Assembly (NCBI RefSeq): GCF_039973015.1
Contig: NZ_JBDWLT010000002.1
Coordinates: 62,001 to 126,000 of the forward strand
DNA length: 64,000 nucleotides
Reading direction: 5' to 3'
Source of the DNA: Parvibaculum sp039973015
Lineage (GTDB): Bacteria; Pseudomonadota; Alphaproteobacteria; Parvibaculales; Parvibaculaceae
Under the pieces are notes generated by a model, which searched no databases, was not told the origin of the DNA, and saw only the letters and a list, made by a program, of their open reading frames with translations. Below, piece by piece: positions 9,125 through 18,951 of the stretch (positions within the stretch are counted from its first letter, which is position 1; each line of letters opens with the position of its first letter). The position numbers and the translations under genes are program-made.

Positions 9125-10320
9125 GGTTTTACACTTGCGGATGAACGGACGACGTCACGGCTGGCAGCCCAAGCGATTTGGATGACGATCAGACCATACC
9201 AGAAGACCTGGGTGTTTATTGCTGAGCTAGTCATTAAGATTGCCCAGAATGCGATAAGCGGCAGCGTGATCTGGTTGAGCTGCCGCAAGGCAAAGATCCA
9301 GGCGAAGAAGCCGAATGCCAAGACACCATAGACTACGGCAAAGCCAGGCAAGAAACCTGCGCCATAGTTATCATCTCTAACTCCGGCAATTTTACCCTGA
9401 AAAAAATGTTCGATGCCTTCGAAACCATAGCCTAACCAGAAACCTGGTTCAGCCATGGACACATCGCGGAGGTAGATCAACAGAGGGGCAACGCGTACTC
9501 CTCCGCTGTGATCTGCTCCCAGAACCTGATCAACATCAAGCGAACGAAGACTGGATATCAGAACAACAGACCTTTGAAGTGGCTCGAAGTCGATTAGCAA
9601 AACTGTTGGCCAAATCAGCACACAGACCATCACGATTAATAAAAGCCAGGGCAGGGAGCGCGACAGACCGTAGACTAATAGTATTGCTACCACTGCCAGC
9701 GCGCTGCCGCTTAAAAGCATCGCCGTTAGAAAGGCTACCCATAGTTTCTGATACGTCCTTGCCCGTTCTGGTTCTCCCGGCAAGCGAGACAGCATCAAAT
9801 AGCAGAGCATGCTTATCCCAACGATCCGGCCAAGTTGTGAGGGTTCGTAGGCTAGCGAATTGTGTCTCCACAAACTGCTCCCCCCTATCTGGTTCGGGAC
9901 CGGCAGTCCCGCCAACGAGGTGACCATTTGAACTATGCACAGCATGGCAAAGGCGTAAATAATTCCGCGCATTACCTTCATCAAAAAGGCTCGCTTGTCC
10001 TTGACCCGATCCAGAAGGCTCGCGATGGCGAAGTATCCCACAGCGTATAAAAAAGTAAGCCCCACGGACAACAACTGTCCCGCTCCATCCTGAAATAGAC
10101 TGAGCACCGTCATGATCGAGAAGAGCGCGAAGGCCAAGAAAGCCTGTAGATGAAGGGTGAGGCCGAGCCGAAGGAACAGAACTCCGCCTGTCATAGCAGC
10201 AAATAAGACCAAATAATTTCGTGTATCGGCACCTAGGAACAGCGACACCACCACTGCGTAAGACACCAGAATGAAAACGAAAAAATGTCGCGAGTTGAGA
10301 ACAAGGCTTCGTGATCTCAT
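9121..10320 (-). CDS. wzy: Polytopic membrane protein, candidate O-antigen polymerase (Wzy)
   Basis: The 399-residue protein is almost entirely hydrophobic, with about ten to twelve predicted membrane segments. It has a long polar loop near residues 260-310 that contains DHSGGVRVAPLLIYLRD and GYGFEGIEHFF. This architecture, and being the only non-Wzx polytopic protein in the central cluster, points to Wzy or an O-antigen ligase. Wzy sequences are poorly conserved, so the call rests on topology and context. ATG 10320 follows a GAGGG; a TTG two codons upstream is possible. Confidence 0.65.
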   Translation of the reverse strand: MRSRSLVLNSRHFFVFILVSYAVVVSLFLGADTRNYLVLFAAMTGGVLFLRLGLTLHLQAFLAFALFSIMTVLSLFQDGAGQLLSVGLTFLYAVGYFAIASLLDRVKDKRAFLMKVMRGIIYAFAMLCIVQMVTSLAGLPVPNQIGGSSLWRHNSLAYEPSQLGRIVGISMLCYLMLSRLPGEPERARTYQKLWVAFLTAMLLSGSALAVVAILLVYGLSRSLPWLLLIVMVCVLIWPTVLLIDFEPLQRSVVLISSLRSLDVDQVLGADHSGGVRVAPLLIYLRDVSMAEPGFWLGYGFEGIEHFFQGKIAGVRDDNYGAGFLPGFAVVYGVLAFGFFAWIFALRQLNQITLPLIAFWAILMTSSAINTQVFWYGLIVIQIAWAASRDVVRSSASVKP

Positions 10321-10471
10321 TCCCAAACCCTCGTTTGCGATGCTCCGCTCAACGCACTTTTCAAAACTGTTCTTATCCGAATTAAACTTGGCGTATTGCT
10401 ATACGAACCCGCAACGGGCATTTGGGCGCTTAGGGCGACGGGCGGCCTCATGGAAAAACTCCAACCATAGG

Positions 10472-11674
10472 TCAAAACTCGGATCCTATGTCGCTTAGCA
10501 TCGCGTCGATTAAGCGGGCATAGAGATCTGCATTGCTCCAGCCGCTAGCCGCCGCACCGACTCGGATTTGGCGGTCCTGATAGAAGGAGGCATGCGCCAT
10601 GAGGGAAAGGAGATAGTGATGTCGGGCGCGCTGCACATGCCCGGTGAAGTGAATCTCTGACAATTGTGCCACTACTCTCTCATTCTCGTCATGCGCCGAC
10701 ATGTCCGTCGGCCGGGACAGCAGCAAATGTACAAGATCGAACCCGACTGGTATGCCATCGCGGGAATACTCCCAGTCGAAGACATAGAGCCCGCCTGAAT
10801 CGATGAAGCTGTTCCAGAGGGTGAAATCCCCGTGCGCGAAGCTGGTCTCGATGTCACTTTCCCAGCGACTGAAAAGGGCGTTTGCGCGATGGAACCGCCG
10901 TGACCAATCCGCATCGGCGTCAGCTGCCGATAGCGCAAGCATGTTGGCGATCGTTTCGGCGTCATCTGAGCGCTTGGTCCGCGCTGCCAGTTCCCGCACG
11001 AATGCGACATGCATCGGAACAAGGCCGTTCGGCACGCTCGTCGTCTTCCCTCGTCGACTGTCGGTGGCGATCCATCTCGCCCCGTTGGCAACACCTTCGC
11101 CGAGCAGTTGCGGTGTGCCCGCCGACTTGAGCTGCATCCGGGCAACCCGGTCGAGTGCTTTGGCCTCGACCGACAGATATGCAGCGATCTCTGCGTTTCG
11201 CGTCACCTTTCCATAACCAAGAATTGCGCCTGAACCGGTCATGAACTGAATCGCCGTTTTCCGATGAGGACCATCGGTGCCGGTGAAATACGACACCGCT
11301 CCAACGGTCTGGGGAAACGCGATCGGGAGCGAGGGTAGGCCTGACAAGAATACAAGTCGGCGCGCCCAGAGTGCGTCGAGACGCAGGTCGATTGCCAGCA
11401 GGGCAGCGCGTTTTGCGAGTTCCGCGGAACGCGTCACGGGTTGTAGCATCCCGAACCCTGCCTTGGTTGCGCCGCGCGGTGTCAACGGGATAAGCCAGTA
11501 CCTGTCGTTTGATCGGGCGCTGAATAGCCCAAATGACATCTCTCTCGGACCCGCGACAGTCGGCGCGACTCCTAGACACGCGATATCCTCGAGGAACGCG
11601 TCATAGCTCGTTGAGATGGACAGAGGCGTTGCTAGAGCGTTGGACGTCGTGTTGGTCCTAGAAATATTCGACAT
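10472..11674 (-). CDS. Aminoglycoside-phosphotransferase-fold kinase-like protein
   Basis: This 400-residue protein carries the Brenner motif SFAHGDFTLWNSFID near residue 290 (catalytic Asp and Asn) and the metal-binding VFDWEYSRDG. Both are hallmarks of APH/choline-kinase-fold enzymes. The N-terminal half is less recognisable. It overlaps the end of the GT8-like gene by 17 bases, so it belongs to the operon. A drug-resistance role is unlikely in this setting; phosphorylation of a sugar or glycan, or a role in donor synthesis, is the inference. Confidence 0.7.
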   Translation of the reverse strand: MSNISRTNTTSNALATPLSISTSYDAFLEDIACLGVAPTVAGPREMSFGLFSARSNDRYWLIPLTPRGATKAGFGMLQPVTRSAELAKRAALLAIDLRLDALWARRLVFLSGLPSLPIAFPQTVGAVSYFTGTDGPHRKTAIQFMTGSGAILGYGKVTRNAEIAAYLSVEAKALDRVARMQLKSAGTPQLLGEGVANGARWIATDSRRGKTTSVPNGLVPMHVAFVRELAARTKRSDDAETIANMLALSAADADADWSRRFHRANALFSRWESDIETSFAHGDFTLWNSFIDSGGLYVFDWEYSRDGIPVGFDLVHLLLSRPTDMSAHDENERVVAQLSEIHFTGHVQRARHHYLLSLMAHASFYQDRQIRVGAAASGWSNADLYARLIDAMLSDIGSEF

Positions 11675-12947
11675 CTATTGGCTTCCCGTCACGACGGACC
11701 AATCGCACGTGGTTGTTCGTGTGAAAATAGCGAACGAGCAATTTGCTCAATTGGGTGAACCGGGCAAAGCCAAGCAGGCGCACTGTAAACCAGGATAGCA
11801 TGTCGAGTAATTTGGCGGCGCGGCCGACTTTACTATCCAGTGCGGCGCCGCGTATTTTCTGCCCCGCAGCAGACCCAGGCGGTGTCAGCAGGCGGTTGCG
11901 TTTGAGCAGCCGGTAATACCCCCCATCTGCTGAGAAGGGCTCGGGGAATTGCTCTCCCATTTCCATCAACCTGGAAAAGATGCGTCGGTGTCCTTGTAGA
12001 ATTGTGCGTCCATCAGAAAAACTTGAAAACTCATAACGTATCGAAGCGTAGTCGAGGAACCTCCCCTCTTTTAGGTGTCGAGCCAAGACTTTGGAGAGTT
12101 CGGCGAACTCAGGCATCTTTACCACTATTTCGAGGGTTCGTTCGTCATCCTTGCCCTCGGCAAGCATTCGGTAGTTGAAGGCGGAATAGTGTACAAAACT
12201 CAGTGGCTGCGCTTCTGCCTCGTGTTCGCGCAATGCGACAAACCATTGATCGCCCCGTCGTTCGAGCGTGCGCTCGTCAATGTTCCAGGGGGCCAGGTTC
12301 ATGCCAGGATGCCCGGAAACCATCAAACGCCCGTCGCGCATTAGCACAGGAAGGTGATCCAGCCATTTCTGGTCAGTGAAAAACCCCCGCATGGGATCGC
12401 TGGTCGAGCGGTCTTCGAGACGTGCGTCCCACCATTTCATCACCCTGTCAGTCGCCATTCCACGGCATGCCCCGAGGAAACCGATGTTGAACACGCCGCC
12501 GCGGGCTGGCATGTCGCTGCTATAAGAAAGCCGATGTGGCGTTACCAAGACATCATGGTCATCAAGTTCCGCGAACACGCCGTTCAGATCGTCGTAAACT
12601 ATGATGTCGGGATCGAAATAGATGACCTTTTCGACCCCGGCCGCGAATAACACCTGAAAACAACGTGCCTTGATCGAGGTGCAGAGCTCGACGACGTCGT
12701 ACTTGAACGTACGCTGCGCCCAGTCCGCCGTCGAATAACCGCAGATTTCCTTGGCGGAGACAAGGCGCCCATAGGGGACTAAAACGTCCGAGATGTCGTG
12801 ATCGACGATCACGATCACATACTCTGCCTCAACGCCTCGGTCTCGAAGCGACGCGCCAAGGGCGTTCGCAAGGCCAATGTAGCTTTTGGTGCAGATCGTG
12901 AAGATGCATGCCTCAGGCTGTGTGCTCGACAGGGAAGAAAGAGTCAT
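11658..12947 (-). CDS. GT8-like glycosyltransferase
   Basis: The 429-residue protein has an N-terminal GT-A domain. It shows FTICTKSYIGLANALGASL, the metal-binding EKVIYFDPDIIVYDDL (DxD) near residue 115 and GVFNIGFLGA near 150, as in GT8 or related retaining enzymes. A C-terminal helical region beyond residue 300 is of unknown use. Its end overlaps the APH-like gene by 17 bases. Substrate unknown. It is preceded by a 67-base gap from the acetyltransferase gene. Confidence 0.75.
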   Translation of the reverse strand: MTLSSLSSTQPEACIFTICTKSYIGLANALGASLRDRGVEAEYVIVIVDHDISDVLVPYGRLVSAKEICGYSTADWAQRTFKYDVVELCTSIKARCFQVLFAAGVEKVIYFDPDIIVYDDLNGVFAELDDHDVLVTPHRLSYSSDMPARGGVFNIGFLGACRGMATDRVMKWWDARLEDRSTSDPMRGFFTDQKWLDHLPVLMRDGRLMVSGHPGMNLAPWNIDERTLERRGDQWFVALREHEAEAQPLSFVHYSAFNYRMLAEGKDDERTLEIVVKMPEFAELSKVLARHLKEGRFLDYASIRYEFSSFSDGRTILQGHRRIFSRLMEMGEQFPEPFSADGGYYRLLKRNRLLTPPGSAAGQKIRGAALDSKVGRAAKLLDMLSWFTVRLLGFARFTQLSKLLVRYFHTNNHVRLVRRDGKPIDVEYF

Positions 12948-13014
12948 TTCTTGAATTTCGCTTGTAAGTCGGGAAATTGATACGTTTGTGCCGCGATGAC
13001 TGGTGTAGTTCTGG

Positions 13015-13650
13015 TCATTTCATTTGTTTCACTGGTCTGGCCGGAATACCGGCAACGACGGTGGCAGTCGGAACATCCTCGAGCACAACCGAATTGGCCG
13101 CCACAATCGCACCTTTTCCGATCGTCACGCCCGACAGAATGGTTGCCTTGTCACCGATCCAAACGTTGTCTTCGATCACCACGGGGCCTTTGCCGACCAA
13201 TGAACGCCGAGCAGGCGGCACCTCGATTTCCAAAACCGTGGCATGCCCGTGATTGTTGTCTGAAACGGTGATGTTTTTTCCGAACAGGACATTGTTGCCG
13301 ATAACGATACGATTGGCTGCAGTGATGTGTGTTCCCTCACCGAGCGACGTGTTCTCACCAATCGTAAGCAACGCCTGGTCTGCAGTTGTGCCGTCTTGCC
13401 AGGTCGCCAAAGAACATCTTGGCCCGACACTGGAGCCTTGTCCGATGATGATGAATTCAGGCCCCCGTAGGATAAGGTCGCTGGACAGGAAAACGTCTCG
13501 GCCTACGGCCTTGAACTTAGCCCGATTGCGAGCCGTGAAGGCCAAACCCAATACCCGGTACCGCCAGAACCGAGCCTTGTAGGACAGCGCCGGAAAAAGA
13601 AGGACCGCTACAATCGCAGTTGCCAGATTTAGCAGTAAGCGTTTGCCCAT
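13015..13650 (-). CDS. Left-handed beta-helix (hexapeptide-repeat) acyltransferase
   Basis: The 211-residue protein shows repeated hexapeptide turns (VSVGPRC, ITAANRIVIGNNVLFGKNI, VVIEDNVWIGDKATILSGV, TIGKGAIVAANSVVL) ending in the typical VVAGIPARPVK. This matches WcaF/Maa-type O-acetyltransferases. A hydrophobic N-terminal stretch (about residues 5-22) suggests membrane association. In this operon it probably O-acetylates a sugar residue of the repeat unit. Confidence 0.82.
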   Translation of the reverse strand: MGKRLLLNLATAIVAVLLFPALSYKARFWRYRVLGLAFTARNRAKFKAVGRDVFLSSDLILRGPEFIIIGQGSSVGPRCSLATWQDGTTADQALLTIGENTSLGEGTHITAANRIVIGNNVLFGKNITVSDNNHGHATVLEIEVPPARRSLVGKGPVVIEDNVWIGDKATILSGVTIGKGAIVAANSVVLEDVPTATVVAGIPARPVKQMK

Positions 13651-13687
13651 CTTATTCTACCCGTGGGGGAGCGCAGGTGACTTGCAT

Positions 13688-15220
13688 CTAGTTTGCCCGC
13701 TTCACCAGCGAAAACGAGGCGACATGGAGCGCCGCCTTGGCCGTCAGTAGAGGAAACCGTAGCGTTGATTTCACCGTTGTGTTTCGTACCAGCCGCTTGG
13801 CAAGCTCGTCTTGGAAATGGTTCTCAATTTCCAGGTACAGGCTCGTGAAGGCATCATAGTCGACCTCCATCAGCTTTGACGGAGTGTACGGTTGATCGTC
13901 CGTCCGCGAGAGGATTTCTTGGAAGCGTCGCTCGAACTGGTCTCGATCGTGCATGGCGGACTTGGCCTGCGCGGCGGCAACGGAGCGCAGCTCCGCATCC
14001 GCGATCAGCGCAGCGGCCTGTTGTCGGAACGCGAAAATATCCGTGTGGGTTATCTGGGGGACGTCATCGGTCCCTACGATGTCTTCAAGCCGGTTTGTGA
14101 CCAAGTCAGCGCTTGTGAAGGAAATAATCGGAACATCGTGGTGGGTTGCGAGCTGCGCCATCAACGCTCCGCAGAACGGGTAGGTGGACAGGTAGATGTC
14201 GCACGCTTGGAATACCGCATTGATATCCTTTCGGTTTCCAATCAGTTTCACACGTCCGCTTTTGAGGTGAGCCCCCAGCCGCTCATTCAACAATGTGGTG
14301 CGTCCATTGCCGGCAAGCCAGAAAACTACGTTTGGATTATCATCGAGCAAGAACCCGATAAGGTCGAAAAAGTAGCCTTCTCTGCCATACATTTTATAGA
14401 AGGCTCCGCCAGAGAATACCACGACCTCGCCATCCTTGCGTTCTGGAAGGGGGTGGGACTGACTATCTTCGACGATGGGATAGTAGGGGTTCAGGATCGT
14501 CCGTTCGGGCGGCATTCCGCGCTTTTCCTGGCTGACGGCAATGCCGTAGTCGCGAAACTCCAGCGAATAGTCACTGCAGCCTGTCCCCAACCAAAACGCA
14601 TGATCCGTTAGGTTGATCTGGTACCTAGGCACCTTCGAAAATGTGTGAAACGCGACAATGGCGCCGACGGCCCAGGGGGTCATGTGCATTAGTATCCGAG
14701 ACGGCCGGAACGCAGACATCGTTTCGTGGACTCGGCGCGTTTTTTCCAGCTCGTTGTCCACGCCATCTAGGTACAGCGTTTCCGTGGCTGCACCTTTGGA
14801 CAACTCTTCGCGTAGACCGACCGAGCCTGCTTCGTTGCGGGTTTCGCAAATGAAGAGGATCGACGCCCCGGCAGCGTTCAGCGCCCGGATGTATTGAAGG
14901 CTCAATCCGCGTGCATCCAGCCCCCAACTATCAAAGAAGACGATGCGCTCACTTTCGGAAGGCGGGTTGTTTTCAGCCGAAAGCACAGCCTCGGCGATCA
15001 GCTTGAGCGCAGCTTCGATGCGACTGTCCTGATACCGCCAATTGACCAGATAGGCGATCCGGGCGGCCTGAACCATCTTGTCCATCGCTTCTGCCCAGCG
15101 TCGCTTGCGGACCTGTGCCAATGCTTCTGAAACTAGATGTTCGTAGAAGCTCGTCACGTCGCTCAGATTTATTCTCGGAAAAGGTAACCCTTCCAGAGGC
15201 ATGGGTTTGGGAGGAGGCAT
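13688..15220 (-). CDS. GT-B-fold glycosyltransferase with N-terminal helical extension
   Basis: The protein has about 510 residues. A helical N-terminal region (about 1-90) precedes a GT-B core with RIVFFDSWGLDARGLSLQYI, then VVVFSGGAFYKMYGREGYF and AQLATHHDVPIISFTSADLVTNR in the donor half. It resembles large GT4-like enzymes of alphaproteobacterial polysaccharide loci without a close match by eye. The start is uncertain: ATG at 15220 is used, and a TTG at 15265 is an in-frame alternative. Neither has a clear ribosome-binding site. Confidence 0.68.
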   Translation of the reverse strand: MPPPKPMPLEGLPFPRINLSDVTSFYEHLVSEALAQVRKRRWAEAMDKMVQAARIAYLVNWRYQDSRIEAALKLIAEAVLSAENNPPSESERIVFFDSWGLDARGLSLQYIRALNAAGASILFICETRNEAGSVGLREELSKGAATETLYLDGVDNELEKTRRVHETMSAFRPSRILMHMTPWAVGAIVAFHTFSKVPRYQINLTDHAFWLGTGCSDYSLEFRDYGIAVSQEKRGMPPERTILNPYYPIVEDSQSHPLPERKDGEVVVFSGGAFYKMYGREGYFFDLIGFLLDDNPNVVFWLAGNGRTTLLNERLGAHLKSGRVKLIGNRKDINAVFQACDIYLSTYPFCGALMAQLATHHDVPIISFTSADLVTNRLEDIVGTDDVPQITHTDIFAFRQQAAALIADAELRSVAAAQAKSAMHDRDQFERRFQEILSRTDDQPYTPSKLMEVDYDAFTSLYLEIENHFQDELAKRLVRNTTVKSTLRFPLLTAKAALHVASFSLVKRAN

Positions 15221-15545
15221 GAGATTTTTCAATGTAGTTTGGGTCTTTGTTTCATATGCGGGCAAGACTGACTTGATAGGTTTGGCAAGGAAGGCTCAGC
15301 TAAATTTGTTAGGAGTGCCAGATTTATCAACCTGCTTTATTTTCGTAGCTGCGTCGATCGATTGTCACAAGCCGCCCCGGTGTTAAACGAAAAACCGTTC
15401 CGAGTTTCAGGTGCTATCATCTCCGTAAAACCAGATTTGACCCCTGCGTTGTGGGCACCCTGACGTTTCGTCTTGCGTACTGTACTGAGGAGGCTGGCGT
15501 GGCCTTGTGCCGAAATGCTCAATGCGTGGCGCAATTACTCCTTGC

Positions 15546-17069
15546 TCATTTTGTATTGGAGGAGGCTTCTGGGTCTCGAAGGGGCAGACCGATAATCTTG
15601 CAAACACGCAGGATCAATGTCGGCACCGCAGTGCTGGAACGCATCGTCCTAGCAACCACTGCGCGAAGCGCCAGCACACTGGCAACAATCGCGATGAGTG
15701 CGCCAAATCCGATACCGTAAGCGCCATAGCCATTCGAGAGGGCAAAAACAATGATACTGACGCCAATCATGATGGCCGAAATCTGCAACGCATCGCTTGC
15801 CGCGCGCAGATTCAAAAAGATCTGCAAGTATACGATGTGGGCAATGAAGAAAAACGCATATGCAGTGCAATATGATATGCCGACGATTGTCAGGTCAAGC
15901 TGATCATAGCCGAGTAGGATGATGACGATGAACAGTCCGTTCCACAGCGCTTCTGCTATAAAGAACAAAACCGATTGGCCTCTTGCCGCGAGTACGTAAC
16001 TGAGAGGCAGACTGACAAGTTTCATCACATTTCCAACACACAGCCACTGCAGTAATTCAACAGTGGGCGCAAAGGATTCGGAGAAAAGCAGGGTCACCAG
16101 AAAGGGCGCCGAAAGGATGACGAATAGAATGATCGGACCGCCAGCAGACAGATTAACCAGTATCTGTCCACTAATCAGCTCCGCGGTCTGCTTTTTATCA
16201 GTGCCGTTCGAGCTCAGACGCGGATAGAAATCAGTATGCATCGCCTGAAGAATGAAGTTGAGGACGAGAAGTGAAATCGACCAAGATGCAGAAAAATAGC
16301 CGGCAGCATCAAGACCCGCCTTGTCAACTATTATGCTCCGAACCGCCAGCAGCGTGGCAGCTGTAACCAAGGCGCCTAACATGAAGGGTATTCCTAGGCG
16401 CGCCATTTGCATCCAGCGTTCCAGCAGCATCGGGAAACTTGTTTTCGTGGACGTGCGGATTTCGATTTTTCGTACAAAGACATGCGCAACAATAATGTTG
16501 ATGACCGCTTGGGCCAGAAGGAACCAGATGATTCCTTCTTCTCCGATCCACGAGATCACTAAGAGACCGACGGCAGTGCTGGCCAGTGCGGTGATAGCGA
16601 TGATTAGGCTAAGGTCCTTGACCTTACGGAATCCTTGCAGCAACGCGACCTGGGAAGACCCGATCATGGTGAGTAGGATCGCGATCGCGAGCAGCCCGAC
16701 CTGGTGTCCGTAGCCGGGGTCGTTGAAAAACCATTTGGCCAATGGCTCGCTAAAGACCCATACAGCGATCATCGCCGCGACACCCTGAAGCAGCACCCCG
16801 AAGAATAACGCCGACTTGATCAACGGGAAGACCTGCGGATCAGACTGAGTCTGGGCGACTTGCCGCACGCTGCTGGTGACAATGCCCAAGCCTGCAAGTG
16901 ACGTCGATGTCGACTGGATGCTTTGGAGCAGACCGAGAATCCCAATGCCTGACGGACCAACAAGAAGCGCCAACAGTTTCATTCTGACCAACGAAATGAT
17001 GCTATTGGTCAAATGGGCAGCCAGCATGTAGCCTAACGAATGAAACATGCCTTTGGTAGGTTTGCTCAC
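15546..17069 (-). CDS. wzx: Polysaccharide flippase (Wzx, MATE-like/MOP superfamily)
   Basis: The roughly 507-residue protein has about twelve to fourteen hydrophobic segments and the O-antigen-translocase layout, beginning SLGYMLAAHLTNSIISLVR followed by LLALLVGPSGIGILGLLQS. It would move the undecaprenyl-linked repeat unit across the inner membrane. The GTG at 17069 is preferred because GGAG sits five bases upstream; a GTG at 17123 would overlap the aminotransferase end. About 280 bases without a gene separate it from the next glycosyltransferase. Confidence 0.88.
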   Translation of the reverse strand: MSKPTKGMFHSLGYMLAAHLTNSIISLVRMKLLALLVGPSGIGILGLLQSIQSTSTSLAGLGIVTSSVRQVAQTQSDPQVFPLIKSALFFGVLLQGVAAMIAVWVFSEPLAKWFFNDPGYGHQVGLLAIAILLTMIGSSQVALLQGFRKVKDLSLIIAITALASTAVGLLVISWIGEEGIIWFLLAQAVINIIVAHVFVRKIEIRTSTKTSFPMLLERWMQMARLGIPFMLGALVTAATLLAVRSIIVDKAGLDAAGYFSASWSISLLVLNFILQAMHTDFYPRLSSNGTDKKQTAELISGQILVNLSAGGPIILFVILSAPFLVTLLFSESFAPTVELLQWLCVGNVMKLVSLPLSYVLAARGQSVLFFIAEALWNGLFIVIILLGYDQLDLTIVGISYCTAYAFFFIAHIVYLQIFLNLRAASDALQISAIMIGVSIIVFALSNGYGAYGIGFGALIAIVASVLALRAVVARTMRSSTAVPTLILRVCKIIGLPLRDPEASSNTK

Positions 17070-17104
17070 GCTCGCTCCAACGTCGCGAATATGCGACGCA
17101 TCTT

Positions 17105-18193
17105 TTATTTTAGGGCGTCGCACACGACGTCCAACTGCGCCGCAGCAAGATGCGGCCCTATCGGCAGGCTCAGGACTTCTCCTGCCATATCTCGGGCGAG
17201 CGGAAAGGCGTCGTGATCATACCCCAGCTCTGAATAAGCCGCCTGCATGTGGGGCGGAATAGGATAGTGTATGAGCGTTCCTACACCTTGCTCAGACAAT
17301 TTGGTATGAAGAGCATCGCGCTCTGCATGGCGGATGACGTAAAGGTGCCATACCGGGTCTGCCCAATTTGGCACATGCGGCAAAATCAACCCGGTGCCGC
17401 GCAACTTTTCGCCGTAATGAGCTGCGATAGTGCGGCGGCGCTCAGTCCAAATGTCAAGATACGCAAGTTTTACCCGCAGCACAGCGGCCTGGATCGGATC
17501 GAGGCGCGAGTTCATACCCCGCTCTTCGTTGATGTATTTTTTGCGGGAGCCGTAGTTTCGCAACATGGCCACTCGCTGCGCCAAAGCGGTGTTGTTGGTT
17601 GTGATGGCGCCGGCATCGCCAAGGGCGCCGAGGTTCTTGCCTGGGTAGAAGCTCCAGCACACAATGTCACCATGGGTTCCAATGCGGCGCCCCTTGTAAC
17701 GGGCACCATGGGCCTGCGCTCCGTCTTCGACCACGCGAAGGTCGTGACGCCGGGCTATTTCTAAAATGGGGTCCAGATCCGTCGGTTGGCCATAGAGGTG
17801 GACAGGCAACAGCGCGCGCGTCCTCGGCGTAACAGCTGCTTCTATGCGCGCCGGGTCGATATTGTAGGTCGCCGGGTCGGGTTCGACCGGCACCGGCGTT
17901 GCTCCAACCTCGGTTATGGCAAGCCAGGTCGCGATATAGGTGTTCGAGGGCACGATCACTTCGTCTCCCGGTCCGACATCCAGTGCGCGCAGCGCAAGTG
18001 TCAGTGCATCAAGGCCATTGGCCAACCCGACTGCGTGTTCAGCTTCACAATAGGCAGCCCATTCTGTTTCGAATGCTTCGACTTCAGGACCGAGGATATA
18101 CCAGCCACTTTCGAGCACACGCTGGACCGCTTCATCGATTTCGGGCTTTAGTTCCCAGTAGGCGGCGCCCAAGTCAAGAAAGGGTACCTTCAT
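17105..18193 (-). CDS. DegT/DnrJ/EryC1/StrS aminotransferase, dTDP-3-keto-6-deoxyhexose type
   Basis: This 362-residue PLP enzyme begins VPFLDLGAAYWELKPEIDEA. The PLP-lysine segment CWSFYPGKNLGALGDAGAI near residue 190 and RNYGSRKKYINEERGMNSRL near 215 match FdtB/QdtB-type sugar 3-aminotransferases. With the isomerase encoded immediately upstream it would form dTDP-3-amino-3,6-dideoxy-hexose (Fuc3N or Qui3N). It begins in an ATGA overlap with that isomerase gene. Confidence 0.88.
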   Translation of the reverse strand: MKVPFLDLGAAYWELKPEIDEAVQRVLESGWYILGPEVEAFETEWAAYCEAEHAVGLANGLDALTLALRALDVGPGDEVIVPSNTYIATWLAITEVGATPVPVEPDPATYNIDPARIEAAVTPRTRALLPVHLYGQPTDLDPILEIARRHDLRVVEDGAQAHGARYKGRRIGTHGDIVCWSFYPGKNLGALGDAGAITTNNTALAQRVAMLRNYGSRKKYINEERGMNSRLDPIQAAVLRVKLAYLDIWTERRRTIAAHYGEKLRGTGLILPHVPNWADPVWHLYVIRHAERDALHTKLSEQGVGTLIHYPIPPHMQAAYSELGYDHDAFPLARDMAGEVLSLPIGPHLAAAQLDVVCDALK

Positions 18194-18951
18194 TTTGCTG
18201 TCCTTTTGAGCTCTGCCTGAAATTCGTTGTAGGTCCGCAGGTAGTCGTCCGCTTCGTAGGGCCGCGATGCGAATACAAGCAGCACTGCATCAGGACTGTA
18301 GCGGTATTGGGTGCCCCAAATCATCTCGGGCATGAATACGCCCATGTCCGGCCGGTCCAGTGTGACTTCGCAGCGGCGGTCTCCGTCATCGAGCAGCACT
18401 CTGCAGGCCCCATGCAGGCAGATCAGGAACTGCTGACAGCGCTTGTGGGCATGTTCGCCTCGTAACTCCAATGACGGCACGTCGAAAAGGGCGAAATACC
18501 GGGCCGGCGAAAACGGCACCTCGGTTGGCACTTCGCCCACCGTCAGCCCGCCGCGGGCATCCTCGATGCGACGCATAAGGTAGAGGGCGCAGTCACCTAT
18601 GCCGAGGGGCACGCGAGCTGGCCTGGTGAGGTGATCGTATGATCTTATGTCAATATGGCGTGGATCTGGGAGAACGCCCGCGCCGGCCCTTTCCCGATAG
18701 CCAACCACTTGCGCCGGATTGCCTTCGACGATTGCGTTTGGGGGGACCGAGCGGAGCACGACCGCCCCAGCCCGGACCCAAGCGCCTGACCCTACGGTGA
18801 CACCTTCTCCTATGACGCATGCCGCATCAAGCTGAACACCCTCTGACAACTCTATCCCGTCGCCGGCGAGCACGACGCGAGACCCGATCGTCACCGAGGT
18901 GTGGATCTTGGCGGTGTCTGGGATGACCGAGTCTTCAGAAACGCCAGTCAT
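18190..18951 (-). CDS. Bifunctional FdtD/WxcM-like protein: short hexapeptide domain plus dTDP-4-keto-6-deoxyhexose 3,4-ketoisomerase cupin
   Basis: Residues about 1-95 are hexapeptide-repeat sequence (AKIHTSVTIGSRVVLAGD, then VVLRSVPPNAIVEGNPAQVV). Residues about 105-253 are the FdtA-type cupin with RGEHAHKRCQQFLICLHGACRV and MPEMIWGTQY. The isomerase would convert dTDP-4-keto-6-deoxyglucose into the 3-keto isomer for the adjacent aminotransferase. The acyltransferase half is shorter than I would expect for a working FdtD domain, and a separate GNAT gene lies directly upstream. Both ends overlap neighbours by four bases. Confidence 0.82.
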   Translation of the reverse strand: MTGVSEDSVIPDTAKIHTSVTIGSRVVLAGDGIELSEGVQLDAACVIGEGVTVGSGAWVRAGAVVLRSVPPNAIVEGNPAQVVGYRERAGAGVLPDPRHIDIRSYDHLTRPARVPLGIGDCALYLMRRIEDARGGLTVGEVPTEVPFSPARYFALFDVPSLELRGEHAHKRCQQFLICLHGACRVLLDDGDRRCEVTLDRPDMGVFMPEMIWGTQYRYSPDAVLLVFASRPYEADDYLRTYNEFQAELKRTAK

